Source: Flavobacteriales bacterium (GTDB lineage Bacteria; Bacteroidota; Bacteroidia; Flavobacteriales_F; PHOS-HE28). Taken from it: a DNA stretch of 64,000 nt. Where the stretch lies: NCBI GenBank assembly GCA_020852835.1, contig JADZAC010000015.1, positions 1-64,000 of the forward strand, in the 5' to 3' direction. Below the pieces are notes generated by a model that had not been told where the DNA came from, did no database searches, and worked only from the letters and a program-made list of their open reading frames with translations. The position numbers and the translations under genes are program-made. Of this stretch, positions 23,569-30,520 are shown in pieces (within the stretch, counting starts at the first letter, position 1; every line of letters starts with the position of its first letter).

Positions 23569-24180
23569 ATGTCCATCACCTTGGTGATCATTGCGCTTAC
23601 CGTGCTGGTATCGCTGGCCGCGTTGAGGAATTCGGCCCTTTTCGAGAGCCTCCTGTTCCAGCCGTTCGTGATCCAGGCCCGGCGGGATTGGTTCCGCTTC
23701 CTGTCGCACGGCTTCGTGCATGGCAGCATCATGCACCTGCTGGTGAACATGTATGTGTTGTGGATGTTCGGCACGGCCGTGGAAGAAGCGTTCGGGGAGC
23801 TGCTGGGGCGGCAGGCCCGGGTGGCTTATGTGGTCCTTTACTTGGGCGGCATCGTGCTCAGTTCGCTGCCGGGCTATTACCAGCACCGCCATGATCCGGC
23901 CTACCGCGCCGTGGGCGCATCGGGCGCCACATCGGCCGTGGTCTTCTCCTTCATCCTGCTGCATCCGGACACCAAGCTGATGCTGATCTTCCTGCCCATC
24001 CCCATGTCCGCCTGGATCTTCGGGGCCTTGTACCTGGCCTATGAATGGTACATGAGCAAGCGGGGCGGAGACGGTATCGCGCATGATGCGCACTATTTCG
24101 GCGCACTGTTCGGCATCGCCTTCACGGCCTTGGTGGATCCCGGCGCGGTTCCCCATTTTTTCAGCACCATGGGTCTTTGA
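23569..24180 (+). CDS. Rhomboid-family intramembrane serine protease
   Basis: A 203-residue, six-helix rhomboid that cleaves membrane-protein helices within the bilayer. The GASGATSAVVFS motif carries the catalytic serine in TM4 and the HDAHYFGALFGIAF motif carries the catalytic histidine in TM6. The family HGFVHGSIMHLLVNMYVLW signature (TM2) is also intact. Length is that of the minimal bacterial form. It is followed 1 bp later by a HAD phosphatase gene on the same strand, so they probably share a transcript; a functional link is not evident. Confidence 0.93.
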   Translation: MSITLVIIALTVLVSLAALRNSALFESLLFQPFVIQARRDWFRFLSHGFVHGSIMHLLVNMYVLWMFGTAVEEAFGELLGRQARVAYVVLYLGGIVLSSLPGYYQHRHDPAYRAVGASGATSAVVFSFILLHPDTKLMLIFLPIPMSAWIFGALYLAYEWYMSKRGGDGIAHDAHYFGALFGIAFTALVDPGAVPHFFSTMGL

Positions 24181-24181
24181 C

Positions 24182-24688
24182 ATGCAGCAGGGCAGAGCGG
24201 CGCTATTCCTTGACCGTGACGGGGTGATCAACCGCGAACGGGGCGTGCATACCTGGCGCCTGGAGGACTTTGAAGTGCTGCCGGGCGTGGCCGCATGCGT
24301 GAACGCCGCGCGTGCATCGGGGCTGGTGGTGGTGGTGATCACCAACCAGAGCGGCATCGGCCTGGGGCTTTACGGGCACGCGGATGTGGACCGCCTGCAT
24401 GCCGCCCTGCGCGCGCGGCTGGCTGAACAGGGCGCAATGCTGGATGCCATTTACTATTGTCCGCATCATCCCTCACAGGGGCGGTGCCTGTGCCGCAAGC
24501 CCGGCAGCTTGTTGCTGGAGCGCGCCATGGCGCGGTGGGGCATCGATCCGGCGCGGTCGTTGATGGTGGGCGACCGCCCCCGCGACGTGGAGGCCGCCCG
24601 CGCCGCCGGGGTGCGGGGCGTGCTGGTGGAGGCCAATGCTTTTTTGCCGTCCGTATTGAAATCCGAGGGATCGATCCAATGGAAGTGA
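24182..24688 (+). CDS. GmhB-like HAD-IIIA phosphatase
   Basis: About 168 residues. The HAD nucleophile motif FLDRDGVINRE lies at the N-terminus, then VVVVITNQSGIG (motif II) and SLMVGDRPRDVEAARAAG (acidic motif). A zinc-site loop CPHHPSQGRCLC is typical of D,D-heptose 1,7-bisphosphate 7-phosphatase and histidinol-phosphatase relatives. A role in ADP-heptose synthesis for LPS core is likely, but the rest of the pathway is not in the window. The start at 24182 is used because upstream in-frame sequence overlaps the rhomboid gene. The 3' end overlaps the aminotransferase gene by 10 bp. Confidence 0.85.
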   Translation: MQQGRAALFLDRDGVINRERGVHTWRLEDFEVLPGVAACVNAARASGLVVVVITNQSGIGLGLYGHADVDRLHAALRARLAEQGAMLDAIYYCPHHPSQGRCLCRKPGSLLLERAMARWGIDPARSLMVGDRPRDVEAARAAGVRGVLVEANAFLPSVLKSEGSIQWK

Positions 24689-25515
24689 ACTTGAACGGTG
24701 TGCTGTATCCGGCCGACGGGCCGGTGTTGCCCATGGACAACCGCGCATTCCATTACGGCGATGGCCTGTTTGAAACGATCAGGATCGTCAACGGCCGTGC
24801 CTGCTTTCTGGATGCCCACTGGTCGCGGTTGACCGAAGGCTTGCGTGCCTTGCGCATTGATCAACCGGAAGGACTGGACCGCGGGCGGCTGGAACAGTCC
24901 ATCGGCGAACTGCTCGGACGCAACGGGCTGAAGGATGCGCGCTGCCGCCTTACCGTGTACCGCGATTCCCCGGGATACTACCGGCCGCATGGCAACAAGG
25001 GCGCCTATGCCTTGGAGCTGTTCGCGGTGGAGCATGGCAACTACATCCTCAACGAACGCGGCTTCACGGTAGACCTATACCCCGCCATGCGCAAGCCGGT
25101 GAACATGCTATCGGTGCACAAGACCCTCGGTGCGCAATTGTATGTGATGGCCAGCCTTTGGTGCATCGACCACCACTTGGACAACTGCCTGCTGCAGAAC
25201 GACCGGGGCAACATCATTGAGAGCAGCTCGGGCAACATGTTCATTGTGAGCAATGGTGTGCTGTACACGCCCCCGCTGAGCGACGGCTGCATCGGAGGCG
25301 TCATGCGCATGCAGGTGGTGAACCTTGCGCTGGAGAACAAGATCAAGGTGTACGAGAGCTCGCTGAACCCGCAGAACCTGCTGGTGGCGGATGAGCTCTT
25401 CTTCACCAATGCGGCCACCGGTGTGCAGTGGGTGGGCACCTACCGCACCAAGCGCTATGGTCACCGCATGGCGTTGCGGTTGCAGGACCTGCTGGTGGAA
25501 AAGGTGCGGCGCTAG
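24679..25515 (+). CDS. Class IV aminotransferase (PabC/BCAT-like)
   Basis: A 278-residue PLP enzyme of fold type IV. Visible motifs are AFHYGDGLFETIRIVNG near the N-terminus, the PLP lysine in SVHKTLGAQLYVMA, and the C-terminal ESSSGNMFIV and TNAATGVQWVG. The family includes 4-amino-4-deoxychorismate lyase (folate), D-amino acid and branched-chain aminotransferases; sequence alone favours a PabC-like or broad enzyme, since a dedicated IlvE is encoded at 32380. It overlaps the HAD phosphatase gene. It converges on yqgE, and both genes end in the same CTAG (25512-25515). Confidence 0.88.
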   Translation: MEVNLNGVLYPADGPVLPMDNRAFHYGDGLFETIRIVNGRACFLDAHWSRLTEGLRALRIDQPEGLDRGRLEQSIGELLGRNGLKDARCRLTVYRDSPGYYRPHGNKGAYALELFAVEHGNYILNERGFTVDLYPAMRKPVNMLSVHKTLGAQLYVMASLWCIDHHLDNCLLQNDRGNIIESSSGNMFIVSNGVLYTPPLSDGCIGGVMRMQVVNLALENKIKVYESSLNPQNLLVADELFFTNAATGVQWVGTYRTKRYGHRMALRLQDLLVEKVRR

Positions 25516-26099
25516 TTGAGCGAGGGGTCCTCGGGGAAGTTGGCCAGCGGCGCGTAGGTCGGCCCCATGGCGCGCAGGGTATCGGCCCACAGGCTGGAGG
25601 GGTGCACCTGCATCACGGATCTTTTATTGGCCGGATGGATCAACCAGGACCGTTGCTCGATCTCCTTGTGCAGCTGTTCCTCGCCCCAACCGCTGTAGCC
25701 CACGAAGAAGCGCACGTGGCGTGCGAGGTTGGGCGCCGAGGTGAGGATCTCGCGCAGCTGCGCGTAGTCGCCGCCCATGTACACATCTTCCAACACGGGC
25801 AGCGAACCCTCAATGCGCGGCCCAAGGGTATGCAGGAAGAACAAGTTGCCGCTTTGCACCGGTCCGCCGATGCCCACGGGTGAAGAGAGCTTGGGCATAT
25901 CGTCCATCAGGTCGTCCACGCCCATGCCGGTGGGACGGTTGAGCACCAGGCCGAAACTGCCTTGTTGATCGTGCATGCACAACAGCACCACCGTGCGGCG
26001 GAAGTACGGGTCGGGCAAGTACGGGCCGCTCACCAGCAAGGTGCCTTGTTGGGGAGGCATGGGGTTGGGCGGGTCGAACTCCAGCGGGTCTGATGCCAT
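25512..26099 (-). CDS. yqgE: YqgE/AlgH family protein
   Basis: A 195-residue soluble protein of the UPF0301 family. Characteristic are GTLLVSGPYLPDPYFRRTVVLLC, GSFGLVLNRPTG, the LGPRIEGS and VYMGGDYAQL segments and FFVGYSGWGEEQL. The biochemical role of the family is unsettled. The start at 26099 (MASDP) leaves the canonical N-terminus; longer in-frame sequence to 26816 is antisense to pdxH and not coding. The stop codon is read from the palindromic CTAG shared with the aminotransferase. Confidence 0.92.
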   Translation of the reverse strand: MASDPLEFDPPNPMPPQQGTLLVSGPYLPDPYFRRTVVLLCMHDQQGSFGLVLNRPTGMGVDDLMDDMPKLSSPVGIGGPVQSGNLFFLHTLGPRIEGSLPVLEDVYMGGDYAQLREILTSAPNLARHVRFFVGYSGWGEEQLHKEIEQRSWLIHPANKRSVMQVHPSSLWADTLRAMGPTYAPLANFPEDPSLN

Positions 26100-26177
26100 G
26101 GTGGATGGCTTAAAGATAATGGATCCCTTGCATGGCATAGGCACAGGTAACTTCGGCCCATCGAACAACCAGCACAC

Positions 26178-26822
26178 ATGGCAGCGGAACGCATCGTATC
26201 GGCACGCACGGATTATGGCAAACGGACCTTGGGTGAAGCAGAGGCGGGGATGGACCCGGTGCAACTTTTTGCCGCGTGGTTGGATGAGGCGGAGCAGAGC
26301 GGGCTGCCGGACCATAACGCCATGGTGCTGTCCACGGTGGGCAGCGTGAGCTTGAGCAGCCGGGTGGTGTTGTTGCGGCAGGTGGATGAACGCGGGTTCT
26401 CGTTCTTCACCAACTACAACAGCCGCAAGGCCATGGACCTGGAGCGCGACCCGCGTGCCACGCTGCTCTTCTACTGGCCTGCACTGGAGCGGCAGGTGCG
26501 CGTGGAAGGAAGGGCGGAGCTGTTGCCCGAGGACGAAAGCGATGCCTACTTCGCAAGCCGCCCGCGTGAAAGCCAGATCGGCGCCTGGTGCAGCGACCAA
26601 AGCCGCATGGTGGAGAACCGGGAAGCGATCGAGGAGCGGTTCACGCGTTGGAGCGAACGCTTTGCGGGCATGGAAGTGCCGCGGCCTGAACATTGGGGCG
26701 GCATTCTGGTACGGCCCGTGCGCATGGAACTGTGGCAAGGCCGTGCCAATCGGTTGCATGATCGGTTGGCCTACGAGCGCTTCGGTGATGGCAGTTGGCA
26801 GCGCATGCGCTTGCAACCGTGA
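26178..26822 (+). CDS. pdxH: Pyridoxamine 5'-phosphate oxidase PdxH
   Basis: FMN enzyme that oxidises pyridoxine or pyridoxamine 5'-phosphate to PLP. The 214 residues show the family order: RTDYG near the N-terminus, SSRVVLLRQVDERGFSFFTN (FMN/PLP binding), NYNSRKAMDL, then ASRPRESQIGAWCSDQS and the C-terminal WQGRANRLHDRLAYER. Divergently oriented from yqgE with 78 bp between. A bidirectional terminator follows. Confidence 0.95.
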   Translation: MAAERIVSARTDYGKRTLGEAEAGMDPVQLFAAWLDEAEQSGLPDHNAMVLSTVGSVSLSSRVVLLRQVDERGFSFFTNYNSRKAMDLERDPRATLLFYWPALERQVRVEGRAELLPEDESDAYFASRPRESQIGAWCSDQSRMVENREAIEERFTRWSERFAGMEVPRPEHWGGILVRPVRMELWQGRANRLHDRLAYERFGDGSWQRMRLQP

Positions 26823-26860
26823 TCGGACCGCATGCTGCGCATGGTAGGGCCCTGATGCAG

Positions 26861-26887
26861 AAGACCCCCGATCGCTCGGGGGTCTTT
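26861..26887. terminator. Bidirectional terminator between pdxH and the H1-like gene
   Basis: A perfect 11-bp stem (AAGACCCCCGA with TCGGGGGTCTT) around a TCGC loop. T-rich flanks on the plus strand and matching A residues at its start suit termination of both converging genes. Confidence 0.85.
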
Positions 26888-26909
26888 GCTTCTGTAGCGG
26901 TCAAGTCGC

Positions 26910-27128
26910 TTACTTCTTCTTGGCAGCGGCCTTCTTCTTGGGCGCAGCCTTCTTGGCGGCAGCCTTTTTCTTGGGCGCAGCCTTCTTGGCAGCGGCCTTC
27001 TTCTTGGGCGCAGCCTTTTTCGCAGCGGCTTTCTTGGCAGTGGCTACCGTGCGCTTGGCAGGACGGGCCTTGCCTTTGCTACCGGCGGTACGCTTGCCTT
27101 TCTTCGTCTTCATATCACCTTTACCCAT
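26910..27128 (-). CDS. Histone-H1-like DNA-binding protein
   Basis: 72 residues, almost entirely Lys and Ala with Pro, built on a repeated KKAAPKKKAAA unit (three copies) after an N-terminal KTKKGKRTAGSKGKARPAKR. It resembles the Hc1-like and algal-virus-type H1 C-terminal tails found in some bacteria. It should bind DNA without sequence specificity; a nucleoid role is inferred from composition only. The frame starts at 27128, with an alternative ATG at 27113. A good Bacteroidota promoter lies upstream. Similar K/A/P-rich sequence forms the tail of the START-like protein at 21511. Confidence 0.82.
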   Translation of the reverse strand: MGKGDMKTKKGKRTAGSKGKARPAKRTVATAKKAAAKKAAPKKKAAAKKAAPKKKAAAKKAAPKKKAAAKKK

Positions 27129-27153
27129 TGTCTGGAGTGTTTAGGATTTGTGC

Positions 27154-27180
27154 CAAATCTATCGGCGTGCTGTAACGCAA
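27154..27180 (-). promoter_or_regulatory. Promoter for the H1-like gene
   Basis: On the minus strand TAGATTTG (27154-27161) matches the Bacteroidota -7 consensus TAnnTTTG. A TTG (27178-27180) stands 16 bp upstream, slightly shorter than the usual -33 spacing. Confidence 0.65.
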
Positions 27181-27712
27181 TGCAGCAATGCATGGTTTCA
27201 TTTCTCCACGTATGCCTGTTAAGAACCTGGTGCATGCGCTCACTCCCCAACGCATGCAACAAGGTTGCACGCAGGTGTTGCCATCCTTCTGGAAGCCGCG
27301 TGGGCACTACTGTTTTTGACAGGCATTGGATCGATCTCATGCAAGCGCGGCAGGTGCCGGGAGCATTGGTCCAACACGTTGGTTGATGCTTGTTGCCGTA
27401 TGATCAAGCAGGAGGTCGCGATCATTTTTTTCTCCTTTGATCACCGGTCCGGCCATGCGATGCCGGTTGCCTGCCATGTTGCTGTCGATGGTTTGGGGTT
27501 CTTTCAATTGCTGCAGCCGCCATCGATAAGGCCTTGGTTCGATCATGCCGTGGCGCCATCGGTCCATCGCTGCATCGTTGCGGAAGGCATTCAGTGGTGC
27601 AATGAAGTCTCTGCATCAGCTGATCGATCCATGCCATGCGCCTGCATGCCTTGGTGCCGGCGCGGGCGAACGGCCACTTCGAACACGGGCCGTCAGCAAC
27701 GTCCGTTGGTGC
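27181..27712. other. Intergenic region, no gene recognised
   Basis: About 530 bp between the H1-like promoter and trmH. The frames that cross it have no recognisable motif, no homology to known families and mixed composition. No clear repeat or hairpin with a T-run was found by eye. The base composition is somewhat less G+C-rich than the flanking genes. Confidence 0.5.
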
Positions 27713-28393
27713 TCACGTTCCTTCTTCCTGGTTGAAGCGTGCTTCCAGGTGCTTGGCCGAATGCACGGTCTTGCGTGCCCAGGAGAGCTTGAGGGCATCG
27801 AGCTCTTCGGGGCGCAGGTGCCAGGGAACGTCGCTGCTGCGCAAGCGTTGCATCACGGTATAGAGCACGATGGCGGCGGACACGGAGATGTTGAAGCTTT
27901 CGGTGAAGCCGTGCATGGGGATGCGCAGGAAGAGGTCGGCGTGCTTCATCATGCCATCGCCCAGCCCGGTGAGTTCGGTGCCGAAGCAGAACGCCAGAGG
28001 TTTGTCCAACGGGATGGATTCGGGCGTAACACTGTCGGCGCGGGGCGAGGTGGCCACGATCAAGTAGCCCTGCTGCTTCAGTGCGGCAATGCAACGCGCC
28101 GAGTTGTCGGCACCTGGTTCGCGGTAGCGGATCATGTCGATCCATTTCGACGACCCCAGGGTAACGTCGGGGTTCACCGTGTACTTGTTCCTGTTCTCTA
28201 TGATGTGCACGTCCTGCACGCCCACCAGGTCGGCGGTGCGCACCACGGCGCTGGCGTTGTGCGGTTGGTAGATGTCTTCGAGCACCACGGTGAGGTGCCT
28301 GGTGCGCCCGGGTGCGATGCGGTCGAAAAGCGCGCGTTTGTGATCGGTGATGAAGGGGGCGAGTTGCGCGTAGCGTTCAGCGTCGGTGGCCAT
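27713..28393 (-). CDS. trmH: TrmH-family tRNA (guanosine-18) 2'-O-methyltransferase
   Basis: A 226-residue SPOUT methyltransferase. The N-terminal region includes VVLEDIYQPHNASAVVRTAD (motif I). The trefoil-knot SAM site is formed by CFGTELTGL (motif II) and IPMHGFTESFNISVSAA (motif III). Lengths and motifs match TrmH acting on G18 of tRNA; an rRNA target cannot be excluded. The C-terminal extension of about 45 residues is charged, as in TrmH. Single gene downstream of HU on the same strand. Confidence 0.9.
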   Translation of the reverse strand: MATDAERYAQLAPFITDHKRALFDRIAPGRTRHLTVVLEDIYQPHNASAVVRTADLVGVQDVHIIENRNKYTVNPDVTLGSSKWIDMIRYREPGADNSARCIAALKQQGYLIVATSPRADSVTPESIPLDKPLAFCFGTELTGLGDGMMKHADLFLRIPMHGFTESFNISVSAAIVLYTVMQRLRSSDVPWHLRPEELDALKLSWARKTVHSAKHLEARFNQEEGT

Positions 28394-28422
28394 GGTGGCA
28401 GGAGTGTAAGGGGCTACAAAAG

Positions 28423-28452
28423 AAAAGGTCCCCCATGGATGGAGGACCCTTT
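28423..28452 (-). terminator. Terminator downstream of HU
   Basis: Arms AAAAGGTCCCCC (28423-28434) and GGAGGACCCTTT (28441-28452). Read on the minus strand the hairpin is followed by CTTTTG, giving a plausible Rho-independent stop for the HU gene. Confidence 0.75.
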
Positions 28453-28469
28453 CGGAATGTGGTCGGTGA

Positions 28470-28748
28470 TCACTTCACCTTCTTGCTCAGGTCGGCACCG
28501 GCTTTGAACTTCACCACCTTCTTGGCAGCGATCTTGATCTCTTTGCCGGTTTGGGGGTTGCGTCCCTTGCGGGCGGCGCGCTTGGCAATGCTGAAGGTGC
28601 CGAAGCCGACGAGGGCCACGCGATCACCTTTTTTGAGGGCCTTGGTGGTGTTGTTCACGAAGGCGTCCAGGGCGCGCTTGGCGTCAGCCTTGGAGATCTT
28701 CGCCTCGGCGGCGATGGATTCGATCAGTTCTGCTTTGTTCAGTCCCAT
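28470..28748 (-). CDS. HU-family DNA-binding protein
   Basis: 92 residues, a full-length HU/IHF-family nucleoid protein. The N-terminal helices are [27 protein letters not shown], and the beta arm contains [24 protein letters not shown] with the intercalating proline. The ATG at 28748 is chosen over upstream in-frame extension to 28970, which lacks homology and crosses the promoter. It has its own near-consensus promoter and terminator, so it is probably monocistronic. Confidence 0.95.
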   Translation of the reverse strand: MGLNKAELIESIAAEAKISKADAKRALDAFVNNTTKALKKGDRVALVGFGTFSIAKRAARKGRNPQTGKEIKIAAKKVVKFKAGADLSKKVK

Positions 28749-28787
28749 GTTGTGCGTTGGTTTAGAGTGTTTGTTTGAGGACACTGG

Positions 28788-28817
28788 CAAATGTATCCGC
28801 GAATGCCCTGCTGTCAA
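28788..28817 (-). promoter_or_regulatory. Promoter for the HU gene
   Basis: On the minus strand a TTG at 28815-28817 and TACATTTG at 28788-28795 are separated by 19 bp, an excellent fit to the Bacteroidota TTG / TAnnTTTG promoter. The start codon is 40 nt downstream. Confidence 0.85.
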
Positions 28818-28924
28818 GGGTTTCAGACGGCCCCTCCGGAAAATGTTGATAAATGGGGGTGTTTGTTCATAAGTAGCCCGCAATCGCCCTGATAGCAAGG
28901 GTTTCAGCACATGGCGGCATCGGC

Positions 28925-28962
28925 GCACCCGGTGGCGCACCGGCTGGTGCGCCACCGGGTGC
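28925..28962. repeat. Perfect 17-bp stem hairpin after fmt
   Basis: GCACCCGGTGGCGCACC (28925-28941) pairs fully with GGTGCGCCACCGGGTGC (28946-28962) around a 4-nt loop. It starts 18 nt past the fmt stop codon on the minus strand. There is no T-run on either side, so it could be a strong 3'-end-protecting hairpin or a REP-like element, and less likely a simple terminator. Confidence 0.75.
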
Positions 28963-28979
28963 ACGTGCACGCAAGGTGT

Positions 28980-29936
28980 TCAGCGCAGCACCACCGCAGC
29001 GCGTTGCTGCAGGCCGCGCAGGAAGGATGCGGTGTCCATGGGGCGCTTGTCCTGCAGTTGCAGCTGCAGCACTTCGATCGCTCCGCTGCCGCATGGCACC
29101 ACAAGTTGATCGCGCATGAAGATCACGGTGCCGGGAGCGTGCCGTTCCGCAGGTGGAGGAACCAGGCGCGTTGCCAGCACTTTCAATTGGCGTTCTGCCT
29201 GTCCTTCCATGTTCCAGGTGGTCCATGCCCCGGGTGCGGGCGCAAGGCCGCGGACCAGGTTGTGCACGTGCCGGGCATCCTTGTGCCAGTCTATGCGGCA
29301 GTTCGCCGGGGTGAGCTTGGGCGCTTCGTTGCGATCGTCGCCGGCGTATTGCTCCTGGGGGATGGGGAAGGCTGTGCCATCGAAAAGGTTCTTGGCCGTG
29401 CGCACGAGGAGCTCCGCACCCGTGGCCATCAACCGGTCGTGCAGGGTACCGGCGGTATCGGCGGGTCCGATGTGCTCGGTTTCGCGCAGCAGGATGTCGC
29501 CCGTATCGATCTGCTCATTGATCAGGAAGGTGGTGGCCCCGGTGCGCTCCTCGCCATTGATGATGGCCCAGTTGATGGGTGCGGCTCCCCGGTAGTTGGG
29601 CAGCAGGGAGGCATGCAGGTTCACGGTGCCGAGTGCGGGCCGTTGCCACACCACTTTGGGCAACATGCGGAAGGCGACCACTATATATAAGGAAGCATCG
29701 AGCGCGTCGAGCTGTTCGTGGAAGGCGGGGTCCTTGAGGTTGGCGGGCTGCAATACGGGAAGGCCGAGTTGCAGGGCGCGCTCCTTCACGGCGCTCATGC
29801 GCAGCTGGCGCCCTCTTCCTGCGGGGCGGTCGGGCGCGGTGACCACGCCCGCCACGTGCATGCCGGCATGGATAAGCGCGTTGAGCGATGCCACGGCGAA
29901 AGGAGGCGTGCCCATAAATAGGATGCGATGGTTCAT
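28980..29936 (-). CDS. fmt: Methionyl-tRNA formyltransferase
   Basis: Formylates initiator Met-tRNA using 10-formyl-THF. The 318 residues show the N-terminal RILFMGTPPFAVASLNALI, the catalytic-loop ASLLPNYRGAAPINWAI with the conserved Asn/His/Pro pattern (NLHASLLP), and a C-terminal OB-like domain. The start at 29936 is within the ATGA that ends mpg. It is the last gene of the recQ-mpg-fmt run, followed by a 17-bp hairpin. Confidence 0.95.
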   Translation of the reverse strand: MNHRILFMGTPPFAVASLNALIHAGMHVAGVVTAPDRPAGRGRQLRMSAVKERALQLGLPVLQPANLKDPAFHEQLDALDASLYIVVAFRMLPKVVWQRPALGTVNLHASLLPNYRGAAPINWAIINGEERTGATTFLINEQIDTGDILLRETEHIGPADTAGTLHDRLMATGAELLVRTAKNLFDGTAFPIPQEQYAGDDRNEAPKLTPANCRIDWHKDARHVHNLVRGLAPAPGAWTTWNMEGQAERQLKVLATRLVPPPAERHAPGTVIFMRDQLVVPCGSGAIEVLQLQLQDKRPMDTASFLRGLQQRAAVVLR

Positions 29937-30520
29937 GGCAGGATGCGTGGATCGAAATGAAAGCGGTAGGGAAGCAGGGCATCGTCGCCGGCATAGTCCA
30001 CGCCGATCCGCGGGCCGGTGACAATGGCAGCGTCGGGCACGGCAATGCGCCGGTCCTCGATCCAGATCAGGTCGCCGAGCAGATCGCATCCGTTGTGGCT
30101 GGTGCGGATGCCCAAGGCTTGTGCAAGGGTGCCGGGCCCTCCGGTGGACAGGTGCCGGCTGTTCCTTCGGCGCCGCATCAGCTCCACCCCGTCCACCGGA
30201 TGCAGCGCGCGCACGAGCACGGCGTGGGCCACGCCCGGTTTGTTGGTCACTACATTGAAGAGGTGATGGATGCCGTAGCACAGGTAGATGTAGGCAAAGC
30301 CGGGCGGGCCGTACATGATGCGGTTGCGCGGGGTCACCTTTCCGCCATGGGCGTGCGAGGCGCGGTCACCGGCCCCGTTGTACGCTTCGGTTTCGGTGAT
30401 GATGCCGGCGGTGATCCGGCCGTTGAAATGTGTGGCGAGGACCTTTCCGAGCAGGTCGCGGGCCACGGCCGTCACGTCGGCCCGGTCGTAGAAGGTTCGG
30501 GGAAGCTTGTGCGGCCTCAT
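29933..30520 (-). CDS. mpg: DNA-3-methyladenine glycosylase (AAG/MPG type)
   Basis: Base-excision enzyme that removes alkylated purines, such as 3-methyladenine, and hypoxanthine. 195 residues of the MPG family: LPRTFYDRADVTAVARDLLGKVL, the catalytic GIITETEAYNGAGDRASHA (E is the general base), GFAYIYLCYGIHHLFNVVT and TGGPGTLAQALGI. It overlaps recQ at its start and fmt at its end, each by an ATGA, so all three are translationally coupled. Pairing with RecQ suggests a DNA-maintenance unit. Confidence 0.93.
   Translation of the reverse strand: MRPHKLPRTFYDRADVTAVARDLLGKVLATHFNGRITAGIITETEAYNGAGDRASHAHGGKVTPRNRIMYGPPGFAYIYLCYGIHHLFNVVTNKPGVAHAVLVRALHPVDGVELMRRRRNSRHLSTGGPGTLAQALGIRTSHNGCDLLGDLIWIEDRRIAVPDAAIVTGPRIGVDYAGDDALLPYRFHFDPRILP

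Noticed and set aside
25512-26816. YqgE frame extended to 26816
   Set aside because: The extension is antisense to pdxH and lacks homology; the YqgE start at 26099 matches the family.
27265-27735. Plus-strand 156-codon frame in the gap before trmH
   Set aside because: No recognisable motif, mixed composition with many Cys and Arg, and antisense overlap with trmH.
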